DNA of 46,126 nt from Erysipelotrichaceae bacterium 7770_A6 (GTDB lineage Bacteria > Bacillota_I > Bacilli_A > Erysipelotrichales > Erysipelotrichaceae): assembly GCA_014610835.1 (NCBI GenBank), contig QQXM01000036.1:1-46126 (forward strand), in the 5' to 3' direction. The translations under genes and the position numbers were made by a program. The notes under the pieces are model-generated. The model was not told the DNA's origin, made no database searches, and was given only the letters and a program-made list of their open reading frames with translations. This document shows positions 1-8,026 of the stretch, in pieces (the stretch's first letter is position 1; the number at the start of each line of letters is the position of its first letter).

Positions 1-1
1 T

Positions 2-62
2 TGAGGTGTTGAAATTCTTTCAATTCCTCATGTTATTTGAAAATCAATTTCTTGACACCTCA
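2..62. repeat. 8-bp inverted repeat enclosing two small hairpins at the window edge
   Basis: TGAGGTGT (2-9) is matched by ACACCTCA (55-62). Between them lie TTGAAA/TTTCAA (9-14 with 18-23) and GAAA/TTTC around 40-51. Together they could fold as a small multibranched element. It lies beyond the oppF terminator, so it belongs to whatever lies left of the window. No gene is visible in 1-121, and the arrangement could be chance in AT-rich DNA. Confidence 0.25.
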
Positions 63-81
63 TCCAATTTTGGAGCGCCAC

Positions 82-114
82 AAAAAAAGATCCGTACAAA
101 TCATACGAATCTTT
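82..114 (-). terminator. Rho-independent terminator of the opp operon
   Basis: Read on the minus strand, a 10-bp stem (104-113 with 87-96, one G-U pair) is followed by a run of T at 82-88. It starts 8 bp after the oppF stop codon and closes the oppABCDF transcript. Confidence 0.85.
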
Positions 115-121
115 CATTTCT

Positions 122-1051
122 TTATTTCGTCCATCTAGCAAATTCTTCATCTGTTGCTAATACAATATGTGTATCTGTCAATTTGTGCTGCACACCCTTA
201 GTATAATCCACACCTTCTTTTTCCTTGTCATATGTAATCGCAACACGATTCTTTTCAACGATTGGATTTGGATGAGGAATCGCAGATAGAAGAGATTTTG
301 TATATGGATGAATTGGATTTGTAAAAATTTCATCCGTAGTACCTGTTTCAACGATATGTCCAAGATGCATAATACCAATACGATCGGAAATATACTTTAC
401 CATGGATAAGTCATGTGCAATAAACAAATACGTTGTTCCTAATTCTTCCTGCAGATCTTTCATCAAGTTAACAACCTGTGCCTGAATAGAAACATCTAAT
501 GCAGAAATACATTCATCCGCAATGACTAATTTTGGATTCATAACAAGCGCTCTAGCTATACCAACACGTTGTCTTTGACCGCCTGAGAACTGTGATGGGA
601 AACGAGTTGCCTGTTCTTTTGAAAGGCCAACTTTTTCTAGAATTGCATATACTTTTTCATCCACTTCTTTTTGAGAAGAACATACATGATGAATCTCAAG
701 TCCCTGTGCAATAATTTCCTTTACTTTCTTTCTAGGATTTAAACATGCCATAGGATCCTGGAAAATCATCTGCATATTTGTTCTAAGATAGCTGGCATCT
801 TCTTTACTCAATTTTTTAGAAATATCTCTTCCATCAAAGATAATCTTGCCATCTGTAGGATCATACAGACGAATAATACTACGACCAGTTGTAGATTTAC
901 CAGAACCAGACTCACCAACAAGACCATAAGTTTCTCCTTCATAAATATCGAAAGAAATACCATCCACAGCTTTAGTTGTAAATGTTCTGGAAATCTTAAA
1001 ATACTGCTTCAAATTTTCTACGTGAAGTAGAGGTTTCTTTGCTTCGCTCAT
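122..1051 (-). CDS. oppF: Oligopeptide ABC transporter ATP-binding protein OppF
   Basis: One of the two cytoplasmic ATPases that drive oligopeptide import with OppB and OppC. 309 aa. Walker [10 protein letters not shown] is at 46-54, the Q-loop glutamine at 98, the signature FSGGQRQ at 155-161, Walker B LVIADE at 175-180 with a D-loop SALD at 183-186, and the H-loop histidine at 213. A C-terminal segment containing [12 protein letters not shown] is the oligopeptide/dipeptide ATPase extension. After the Walker B glutamate the usual proline is a cysteine (DECISALD), a tolerated variant. The ATG overlaps the oppD stop as ATGA, and an AGGAGG lies upstream inside oppD, so translation is probably coupled. 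The substrate (oligopeptide rather than dipeptide or nickel) is inferred from family resemblance. Confidence 0.92.
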   Translation of the reverse strand: MSEAKKPLLHVENLKQYFKISRTFTTKAVDGISFDIYEGETYGLVGESGSGKSTTGRSIIRLYDPTDGKIIFDGRDISKKLSKEDASYLRTNMQMIFQDPMACLNPRKKVKEIIAQGLEIHHVCSSQKEVDEKVYAILEKVGLSKEQATRFPSQFSGGQRQRVGIARALVMNPKLVIADECISALDVSIQAQVVNLMKDLQEELGTTYLFIAHDLSMVKYISDRIGIMHLGHIVETGTTDEIFTNPIHPYTKSLLSAIPHPNPIVEKNRVAITYDKEKEGVDYTKGVQHKLTDTHIVLATDEEFARWTK

Positions 1052-2145
1052 GCTAATCCTGCCTCCTTCTTCATTTTCACTATTTTTTCCTGCAGATCCT
1101 TTGGAAGCTCTACTTTAGGAGCTCTTGGATCACATAGCCAGGATGCAACTCTATGCTGACCGCCAACATCGAACATTGGTGGTTCTAATTCAAAATCAAT
1201 ATTTAATGCATATGGATTTCTAGGGGCAAATGCATCACCTTTGATTCTGTTTGTTAAATCAGGTGGTGAACCAGCAATTGCAAACAATCTTTCACTGCTT
1301 GTATCTGTATCAGGCATAGAAGCAAGTAATCCCCAGGTATATGGATGTCTTGGATCATAGAAGATTTCGTTGACTCTGCCCTTTTCTACAATTCTGCCTG
1401 CATACATAACAGCGACATAGTCTGCAACTTTCGCAACAACACCTAAGTCATGTGTAATATAAATAACAGAAATACCTTTTTCATCCTGGATGCTCTTGAT
1501 TAATTCAATAATTTTTGCCTGAATTGTTACGTCTAATGCTGTTGTAGGTTCATCACAAATCAAGATATCAGGATCACAGGCTAATGCAATCGCAATAACA
1601 ACTCTTTGTCTCATACCACCAGAAAGTTCATGAGGATACTGCTTCATTCTCTTTTCTGGATTTTCAATACCAACCTTTGTTAAAAGATCCAATGCATGTT
1701 GTCTTGCCTCTTCTTTAGTCATATGACGATGCTCAATCATTGGTTCCATGATTTGTTTAGCAATTGTCATTGTAGGATCTAATGAAGTCATTGGATCCTG
1801 GAATACCATCGCAATCTTTCTTCCACAGAACTCATAACGAATCTGCTTCTGAGACATCTTTGTAAGATCCGCTGTTTTCTCATTGCCATTTTCATCTTTA
1901 TAGAAAAGTGTAATTTCGCCTGAATCAATAATACCGTTGGAATCTAGAATACCCATAATTGTTTTACAGGTAACGGATTTACCTGAACCAGATTCACCAA
2001 CGATGGCAATTGTTTCTCCTTTAAATAAATCCAGACGAACACCACGTATAGCATTTACAACGCCATAGTTTGTCTTAAATGAAATATTTAAATCACGAAT
2101 AGAGAGAACTCTATCTTTTTTATCACGTTTTACTGACTGTACCAT
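1048..2145 (-). CDS. oppD: Oligopeptide ABC transporter ATP-binding protein OppD
   Basis: Partner ATPase of OppF. The start chosen is the ATG at 2145, because a strong AGGAGG lies six bases upstream; an in-frame start further up (2187) would run into oppC and has no ribosome site. That gives 365 aa. Walker A GESGSGKS is at 50-57, followed by the family insertion before FQDPMTSLDP, the signature LSGGMRQR and Walker B ILICDEPTTALD. The C-terminal oligopeptide-transporter extension runs through HPYTWGLLASMP to the end. It sits 10 bp after oppC and shares ATGA with oppF. Confidence 0.92.
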   Translation of the reverse strand: MVQSVKRDKKDRVLSIRDLNISFKTNYGVVNAIRGVRLDLFKGETIAIVGESGSGKSVTCKTIMGILDSNGIIDSGEITLFYKDENGNEKTADLTKMSQKQIRYEFCGRKIAMVFQDPMTSLDPTMTIAKQIMEPMIEHRHMTKEEARQHALDLLTKVGIENPEKRMKQYPHELSGGMRQRVVIAIALACDPDILICDEPTTALDVTIQAKIIELIKSIQDEKGISVIYITHDLGVVAKVADYVAVMYAGRIVEKGRVNEIFYDPRHPYTWGLLASMPDTDTSSERLFAIAGSPPDLTNRIKGDAFAPRNPYALNIDFELEPPMFDVGGQHRVASWLCDPRAPKVELPKDLQEKIVKMKKEAGLA

Positions 2146-2155
2146 AGAATCCTCC

Positions 2156-3172
2156 TTACTTATTCTGCATCTTTGGATCAAATGCATCTCTCAATCCATC
2201 TGCTAAAAGGTTGAAGCTTAACATTAACAATGCAAGTACTACAACTGGAATCATTAACATATGAGGATATGTAATCATAGAGTTGTATCCTGAAGAAATT
2301 AATGAACCAAGGGAAGCTGTTGGTTCAGGAACACCGACACCAACGAAAGAAAGATAAGCTTCTGTAAAAATTGCATTTGGAATAGAGAACATAGATTCAA
2401 TAATGATCTGTCCAAAAATATTTGGAAGAATTTCTTTAAAGATGATATAGAAATCCTTTGCACCCAATGTTTTAGCCGCTAGAACATATTCCTGTTCTTT
2501 TACTTTCAATACCTGTGCACGCGTAATGCGCTCCATACCAATCCATCCGGTAATCATTAACGCAAAGATAATAGAAGTAACACCTGGCTTTAATACAAGT
2601 CCAAACAAGACGACAATAACAAGTGTTGGAATACCATTTAAGATTTCAGCAATTCTTTGCATGATCATATCAACTGCACCACCAAAGAAACCAGAAATCA
2701 AACCATAGATCATACCAATACAAACATCAATCAATACAGCAACTAATGCAATCATTAATGAAATTCTTGTTCCAGACCATACACGTGTAAACAAGTCACG
2801 TCCTAAAGCATCTGTACCAAACCAGTAATATACATCCTGAAATCCTTTTGCAACATACTGGTTTTCACCATTTCTCATACCATCAAAAATACCGAGCTTT
2901 TCAAGACCAGGAATACGAGGTACAAGATTTGCATGTTCTGTAATAATGGACTTGAATGTATGTTCATTCAGACCAGGTCCAATGATTGCCATGATTGTAA
3001 TTAAAACGATGATAACTGCAGCAATTAAAGCACCTTTATTTTTTTTGAAGTTTGTCCATACATCTTTTGCATAGGAAGTAGCGACAAAGTTTTTATCCAT
3101 TAACTTATCATTAGAATCATGGGCTAATTTAAAATCATCTTCGCTGAATTCATAATTCAAATTCTGACTCAT
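2156..3172 (-). CDS. oppC: Oligopeptide ABC transporter permease OppC
   Basis: Inner permease half of the importer, 338 aa. A cytoplasmic N-terminal stretch leads to a first membrane segment (ALIAAVIIVLITIMAIIGP). A large extracytoplasmic loop with the OppC-type FGTDALGRDLFTRV motif follows, then the binding-protein-dependent permease domain. The EAA-type loop that contacts the ATPases is visible as EYVLAAKTLGAKDFYIIFKE. The start follows GGAGG, 8 bases upstream. The gene begins 2 bp after the oppB stop, so the two permeases are almost certainly translated together. Confidence 0.92.
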   Translation of the reverse strand: MSQNLNYEFSEDDFKLAHDSNDKLMDKNFVATSYAKDVWTNFKKNKGALIAAVIIVLITIMAIIGPGLNEHTFKSIITEHANLVPRIPGLEKLGIFDGMRNGENQYVAKGFQDVYYWFGTDALGRDLFTRVWSGTRISLMIALVAVLIDVCIGMIYGLISGFFGGAVDMIMQRIAEILNGIPTLVIVVLFGLVLKPGVTSIIFALMITGWIGMERITRAQVLKVKEQEYVLAAKTLGAKDFYIIFKEILPNIFGQIIIESMFSIPNAIFTEAYLSFVGVGVPEPTASLGSLISSGYNSMITYPHMLMIPVVVLALLMLSFNLLADGLRDAFDPKMQNK

Positions 3173-3174
3173 AA

Positions 3175-4113
3175 TTACTTACCTCCTTCTTTAGCAACAC
3201 GGATTCTAGGGTCAATCACACCATAGAGAACATCTACAACAAAGATTGCAACGATATACATCAATGAATATACAAACGCACAGGCAATGGTTACGTTATA
3301 GTCGTTACTTTGAATTGCGGTAATCAATAGTGTACCAAGACCTGGAATACCAAATACTTTTTCAACAACACTGGAACCAGTTAATAAACCAACAAGAATT
3401 GGACCCATAATTGTAACAATTGGAATCAATGAGTTTCTCATTGCGTGTTTCAAAATAACTTTATAGTCTTTCAAACCTTTTGATTTTACAAGAAGAATAT
3501 AATCGGAATTCAATACATCCAGCATTTCACTTCTTGTAAATCGAGCAATATTTGCCGTTGGAGAAAAACTTAATGCAATTGCAGGAAGAACTAAAGATTT
3601 TCCTTGTTGCGCTGCATTATATAAAATTGGGAATAATCCTAACTTATATGCAATAAAGTAACAGAGAAGCAATGCAAATACATATGAAGGAACAGATACA
3701 CCAACAACAGAAATTGTTGAACATAATGTGTCAATCCATGTATTGTGATTCAATGCAGCTAGAATTCCTAAGATCAAGCCAAGAATTGTACCAATAATCA
3801 TTGCCATAAAACCAAGTTTGACAGAAATCCATAAACGACTGGAAATCATTGAACTTACAGAGAAGTCTTTATTGATTGCATAAGATACACCAAAGTCACC
3901 CGTTAACATATTCTTGAGATAAGTGATGAATCTTGTCAAGAATGGCTGATCTAGGCCATACTTTGCATATAGTAAAGCTTTTTGTGCTTCTGTAAGCTTT
4001 TCATCGTTAAATGGAGATCCTGGCATCAAGTCCATCATGACAAACAAGACAAGAAGAATAACGAGTAAAGTTGCTAATGATATCAATAAACGTTTTCCAA
4101 TATATTTTTTCAT
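3175..4113 (-). CDS. oppB: Oligopeptide ABC transporter permease OppB
   Basis: Other permease half, 312 aa. The N-terminal anchor (LLISLATLLVILLVLFVMMDLMPG) and the following GSPF are typical of OppB/DppB. The permease domain carries the coupling loop (DYILLVKSKGLKDYKVILKH) and the late motif VEKVFGIPGLG. An AGAAAGGGG site lies upstream of the ATG. It is separated from oppA by a strong stem-loop, which should make its expression lower than that of the binding protein. Confidence 0.92.
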   Translation of the reverse strand: MKKYIGKRLLISLATLLVILLVLFVMMDLMPGSPFNDEKLTEAQKALLYAKYGLDQPFLTRFITYLKNMLTGDFGVSYAINKDFSVSSMISSRLWISVKLGFMAMIIGTILGLILGILAALNHNTWIDTLCSTISVVGVSVPSYVFALLLCYFIAYKLGLFPILYNAAQQGKSLVLPAIALSFSPTANIARFTRSEMLDVLNSDYILLVKSKGLKDYKVILKHAMRNSLIPIVTIMGPILVGLLTGSSVVEKVFGIPGLGTLLITAIQSNDYNVTIACAFVYSLMYIVAIFVVDVLYGVIDPRIRVAKEGGK

Positions 4114-4128
4114 GTAAATCCCCTTTCT

Positions 4129-4162
4129 AAAAAACTATAAGGGTGAGCTTCTCACCCTTATA
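4129..4162 (-). terminator. Intercistronic stem-loop between oppA and oppB, probably a partial terminator
   Basis: A perfect 12-bp inverted repeat (4151-4162 with 4136-4147, 3-nt loop) is followed on the minus strand by G and six T (4129-4134). It begins 11 bp after the oppA stop and ends just before the oppB ribosome site. No promoter is obvious between it and oppB. The likely role is attenuation and 3-prime protection of oppA mRNA, giving excess binding protein over permease. That is a common arrangement in importer operons. Confidence 0.8.
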
Positions 4163-4173
4163 ATTATGTGTTA

Positions 4174-5775
4174 TTAAGCAGCTAATTTCATATGACGATA
4201 GCTATCAACACCAGCACCATGATACTGGATACCTGTTAATTTTGTATTCTGAAGGGCTGTATTACCAGCCTGATATAGTGGAATGATTGCTGTATCTTCA
4301 TTGACAAGAACTTTTTCAGCTTCAGCAAAGTCTTCCCATCTCTTTGTAGAATCAGTAGCATCTGTTGTAAGAGCCTTTTCGATTAAAGAATCATACTTTT
4401 CAGATTCATAGTGACCATAGTTGTTAGAAGCGCCTGTTACGAACAGATCCATGTATGTCTGTGGGTCAGCATAGTCAGGTCCCCATCTATGTAAAGCTAC
4501 GTCATAGTTATCATTCTGCATATCCTGTAGTCTGCTCTTCTTTGGTTCACACTTAGCTTCTGTTGTGAATCCAGCCTTTTCAAGAGCATTCATAACGTAT
4601 GCAGCACAGTTTTTACTTACATCAGCATCTTCATAAAGAACTTCTAGAGTTACAGAATCAACGCCTAATTCCTTGCATCCAGCTTCAAACGCTTCCTTAG
4701 CCTTTGCTTCGTCGTATCCAGGAACAACTGTTCCAGAGATACTTCTGAAATCTTTACCATCAGCATTTGCTGTTGTGGACTTTGTTACGATACCTTCAAG
4801 TGGTGTAGAACCATCCTTGAGTACAGAAGTACATAATTCATCAGTATTGATTGCATATGCAATAGCCTTACGGATATTGTTGTTAGCTAAAGCTTCGTTA
4901 TGGAAGTTAAGTGATAAATACCAGGAATAACCAGTCAAAGATGTAACGACATCTTCCTTGCCAGCATAGTCATCAATGACTTCACTTGTCAGCTTAACAT
5001 AGTCAATGTTGCCTGCCTGGTAGTCTAAGATTGCTGATTGACCTTGTACAAGTATCCAGTTAGCTTCATCAACATTTTCAGCGTAGCTAGCTGCATCCCA
5101 GTACTGATCATTCTTTACAAACTTCCATGATGTACTTGGTGTCCATTCAGTTAATGTATATGGGCCACAATATAACATGTTGTCAGTTGTTAATGCATAC
5201 TGATCACCTTGTTCTTCAACAAACTTTTCATTTAATGGGAAAAGTGATGGAAATGCACATAATGATAAGAAGAAATCACATGGCTTGCTTAATGTAACCT
5301 TGAAAGTCTGATCATCTTCAGCTGTCCAATCCTTAATGTTTGTTGTATTGGATTCTGCATTTTTATCAATCAAGAATGCATAGTCACTGGCAGTTTCTGG
5401 ATCAATTAATCTGTTCCATGCATAGACGAAGTCATTGGCTGTTAATGCTGTACCATCAGACCACTTTGCATCTTTTCTGATATGGAATGTATATTCCAGT
5501 CCATCACTGCTGACATCCCAGCTTTCAGCTAAATCTGATACTGGAACATTCTTTTCATCCAGCTGTGTTAAACCAGCTTCACACATTGTTAATGCGATGA
5601 ATGATGTACCATCAGTAGATGTTGATGAGTTCATACTCAAAATGTCTGTATCTGTTGCAATTGTTACAGATTTACCAGCTGTTCCTCCGCTAGTGTTTGC
5701 CGTAGAAGCAGCACCGCCAGAAGAACATCCAGCGAGCATAGCCAGTGCTACAGCACTTACCAATAATTTCTTCAT
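4174..5775 (-). CDS. oppA: Oligopeptide-binding lipoprotein OppA
   Basis: Surface-anchored peptide receptor of the Opp importer, 533 aa, extracytoplasmic solute-binding family 5. The signal peptide MKKLLVSAVALAMLAGC gives a lipobox with the lipidated cysteine at 17, then a Ser/Gly/Thr-rich linker. The mature protein has the family hallmarks LAESWDVSSDGLEYTFHIRKD and KWSDGTALTANDFVYAWNRL. It is first in the operon, downstream of a near-consensus promoter with palindromic elements. GGAGAG lies upstream of the ATG. Confidence 0.93.
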   Translation of the reverse strand: MKKLLVSAVALAMLAGCSSGGAASTANTSGGTAGKSVTIATDTDILSMNSSTSTDGTSFIALTMCEAGLTQLDEKNVPVSDLAESWDVSSDGLEYTFHIRKDAKWSDGTALTANDFVYAWNRLIDPETASDYAFLIDKNAESNTTNIKDWTAEDDQTFKVTLSKPCDFFLSLCAFPSLFPLNEKFVEEQGDQYALTTDNMLYCGPYTLTEWTPSTSWKFVKNDQYWDAASYAENVDEANWILVQGQSAILDYQAGNIDYVKLTSEVIDDYAGKEDVVTSLTGYSWYLSLNFHNEALANNNIRKAIAYAINTDELCTSVLKDGSTPLEGIVTKSTTANADGKDFRSISGTVVPGYDEAKAKEAFEAGCKELGVDSVTLEVLYEDADVSKNCAAYVMNALEKAGFTTEAKCEPKKSRLQDMQNDNYDVALHRWGPDYADPQTYMDLFVTGASNNYGHYESEKYDSLIEKALTTDATDSTKRWEDFAEAEKVLVNEDTAIIPLYQAGNTALQNTKLTGIQYHGAGVDSYRHMKLAA

Positions 5776-5796
5776 AATTTCTCTCCTTTTTTTGTT

Positions 5797-5811
5797 CGTA
5801 TTTAAAATACG
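5797..5811. promoter_or_regulatory. 15-bp palindrome at the opp transcription start
   Basis: CGTATTT and AAATACG form a near-perfect palindrome around one central base. It lies 5 bp downstream of the opp -10 element, so it should overlap the start of transcription. That is a typical repressor operator position. No regulator is identified. Confidence 0.5.
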
Positions 5812-5816
5812 TTTCT

Positions 5817-5845
5817 ATTCTAAACACAGTTGTATCTATTTGCAA
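5817..5845 (-). promoter_or_regulatory. Sigma-A type promoter of the opp operon
   Basis: Minus-strand -35 TTGCAA (5840-5845), a 17-bp spacer, and -10 TAGAAT (5817-5822). It lies about 40 bp upstream of the oppA start. It is the best -35/-10 pair in this intergenic region. Confidence 0.75.
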
Positions 5846-5850
5846 TACAA

Positions 5851-5870
5851 AAGTGAAATTATTTTCACTT
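5851..5870. promoter_or_regulatory. Inverted repeat AAGTGAAA-4-TTTCACTT upstream of the opp -35
   Basis: Eight-base perfect arms (5851-5858, 5863-5870) lie 5 bp upstream of the -35 element. The position fits an activator or a second repressor site. The match to any named operator is not clear to me. Confidence 0.45.
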
Positions 5871-5922
5871 AATTGTAAGATTTTGCTAAGATATTTACAT
5901 TTCATTTTCAAAAATAGCAATT

Positions 5923-5945
5923 AAAAAATCCGCTTATTTAGCGGA
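5923..5945 (-). terminator. Terminator of the nusB-xerD operon, overlapping the xerD stop
   Basis: Minus strand: TCCGCT (5940-5945) pairs with AGCGGA (5929-5934), with a 5-nt loop, then six T (5923-5928). The TAA of xerD lies within the hairpin. Confidence 0.8.
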
Positions 5946-6860
5946 CTTTTTGCCATTGAATGAAAGTTTTTCATTCAAAATATCAGAATGAAACTTTTCA
6001 TATGCATCAAACATCTGTTTGTTTGTAACATGTGTATAGATTTCTGTTGTAGAGATATCAGAATGTCCAAGCATTTCCTGAATACTCCTTAAATCAGCAC
6101 CACCCTGCAGCATATGTGTTGCATAGCTATGTCTTAATTTATGTGGCGTAATGTGTTTATGAAAATCCAATTCGATGCATTTTTTCTGTAGAAGCACTTC
6201 TACATGCTTGCTTGTTACTTTTTTTCCTTTATTCGTAATAAAGAATAGATTTGTTTTGTTTTTTAAGAAATTAGTACGAATCACATCTCGATATTCTTTA
6301 TAAAAAGAAATGGAATGACTTGGAATGGGAACAATTCTTTCTTTGTCCCCTTTTCCTAAAACTCTTAATTTTCTTGAATCAAGATCAACACGATTCATTG
6401 TTAAAGTTACCGCTTCACTAACACGCAGCCCACAGTCATAAATCATCTGTAATATTGCGTGATCAAGATACTGTTCAGGAATATGGTCATCAAAAGAATC
6501 CATTAAGCGATTGATTTCTTCTATTGTACAGAACACAGGAAGACGTGCACTGTTCTTATACACTTCTATATTTTTACTAGGATCTTCTTCATCAAACATA
6601 AAAGCAAGATCTTGATGAAACGAGCGGATAGAAGCACTCATACGAACCATAGAAGAAGATGCCTTCGTTTTACTTTGTTCAACAATAAAATTTTGAATAT
6701 CCTGCAGTTTTACATCTTTTGTATCATGGATATGATTCATCTGAAGATATGCAATATATTGCTTCAGATCTCTTTCATATGACTGGATCGTTCTTTCACT
6801 TTTCCCTTCGTTGATTCTAAGATGCATCAAATATTGATGATATGCCTCTTCCAAATTCAT
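5934..6860 (-). CDS. xerD: Tyrosine recombinase XerD-like
   Basis: Site-specific recombinase that resolves chromosome dimers at dif. 308 aa, with the usual N-terminal SAM-like core-binding domain (1-100) and C-terminal catalytic domain. Catalytic residues are visible: R146 (CGLRVSEA), K170 (LGKGDKE), H240 and R243 (HKLRH), H266 (LGHSD) and the nucleophile Y275 (EIYTHV). It is the last gene of a long repair/isoprenoid operon and overlaps the dinB stop as ATGA. In Firmicutes this place is usually XerD. XerC, or a family integrase, cannot be fully excluded by sequence reading, but there are no phage genes nearby. Confidence 0.88.
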   Translation of the reverse strand: MNLEEAYHQYLMHLRINEGKSERTIQSYERDLKQYIAYLQMNHIHDTKDVKLQDIQNFIVEQSKTKASSSMVRMSASIRSFHQDLAFMFDEEDPSKNIEVYKNSARLPVFCTIEEINRLMDSFDDHIPEQYLDHAILQMIYDCGLRVSEAVTLTMNRVDLDSRKLRVLGKGDKERIVPIPSHSISFYKEYRDVIRTNFLKNKTNLFFITNKGKKVTSKHVEVLLQKKCIELDFHKHITPHKLRHSYATHMLQGGADLRSIQEMLGHSDISTTEIYTHVTNKQMFDAYEKFHSDILNEKLSFNGKKSAK

Positions 6861-8026
6861 TTATCATTCTCCAGAAGAGAACTAGCTCTTACAAATGCCT
6901 GTGTTCCTAATTGATGATTTAAATCATGGAGGATCTCTGTTGTAGATTCTTCTTCTGGTGCATCAAATAATGATACTTGTTTCGTAAGAAATTCTTCACT
7001 GGCAAAATCACTGACAGATACTCCAATCAAACGTACTGCTTCCTCTTCTTCATAGGAAGAATCAAAAAGAATCATTGCCTGAACAAACAAGTCATCACTT
7101 GTCCAGATTGGTGCTGATAGTTTCTTACTCTTGTTTGCATTTCTAAAATCATAGTAGCAGATACGCATGGATACATGATACCCCGCTTTGTGTGCTTTTT
7201 TTAAACGTTTCGATAGACGCCTGCATAACGTTCTAATCAAGCCACGCAGCTCATCATAATCCGTTACATCTTCCAGTAAAGTTTCTGAAATTCCCATGCT
7301 TTTAGAGTCATAGTCTGTCATTAGTGTACGATCATCATAGCCATTGGCACGTTTGATCATACTCTCAATATTTTTTCCTAAAACAGGCTTCAAAGCATTT
7401 AGATCCTGATATGTTGCAAGATCTTTAATTGTATGAATATTCAGATCTTCCATTAATGGAACTGTTCTTTTGCCAATTCCCTGCATTTCCTTGATTGGCA
7501 AAGGCCACATTTTTTCCGGAACATCACGAATACGCAAAACAGTAATTCCCATTGGTTTTTTCATATCACTTGCCATTTTTGCTAAAAACATGTTTGGTCC
7601 AATTCCAATGGAACAGCGTAAGCCGGTTTCCTCTAGAACTCTTCTTTGAATTTCAAAGGCAACATCTAATGGTTTTGGATATCTACAGATAACATCTGTC
7701 ATATCCGCATAGCATTCATCAATTGATGCCTTTTCAACCAGATCAGTATAGGAATGGATAATCTGCATAAACTGATGAGACATGTCAGAATAAAAGGCAT
7801 AATGGCCATTGACTATAACCAGATCTTTACATAATTTTTCAGCCTGCTGCATTGGCATTGCACTGTGAATTCCATATTTACGTGCTTCATAGTTCGCAGT
7901 CGAAATCACACTTCTTCTGGATTTTCCACCAACGACAAGTGGTTTTCCTTTCAATGAAGGATCCAGCAGTTCTTCACAAGAAGCAAAGAATGCATTCAAA
8001 TCAATATGAAAATATACTCTGCTCAT
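6857..8026 (-). CDS. dinB: DNA polymerase IV (DinB), Y-family translesion polymerase
   Basis: Error-prone lesion-bypass polymerase, 389 aa. The first metal-binding motif HIDLNAFFASCE carries D9, with F13 in the steric-gate position. The second motif SIDECYADMTD carries D103 and E104. The little-finger domain follows, and a clamp-binding motif QVSLF is at 350-354, leaving a 35-residue tail. It overlaps recN upstream and xerD downstream by ATGA on each side, so it is translationally linked to recombination genes. No LexA-type box is obvious because it has no promoter of its own. Confidence 0.92.
   Translation of the reverse strand: MSRVYFHIDLNAFFASCEELLDPSLKGKPLVVGGKSRRSVISTANYEARKYGIHSAMPMQQAEKLCKDLVIVNGHYAFYSDMSHQFMQIIHSYTDLVEKASIDECYADMTDVICRYPKPLDVAFEIQRRVLEETGLRCSIGIGPNMFLAKMASDMKKPMGITVLRIRDVPEKMWPLPIKEMQGIGKRTVPLMEDLNIHTIKDLATYQDLNALKPVLGKNIESMIKRANGYDDRTLMTDYDSKSMGISETLLEDVTDYDELRGLIRTLCRRLSKRLKKAHKAGYHVSMRICYYDFRNANKSKKLSAPIWTSDDLFVQAMILFDSSYEEEEAVRLIGVSVSDFASEEFLTKQVSLFDAPEEESTTEILHDLNHQLGTQAFVRASSLLENDK

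Noticed and set aside
5435-5872. Open frame of 145 codons on the plus strand across oppA and its promoter
   Set aside because: It is antisense to the signal-peptide end of oppA and has no ribosome site. Its hydrophobic composition mirrors oppA.
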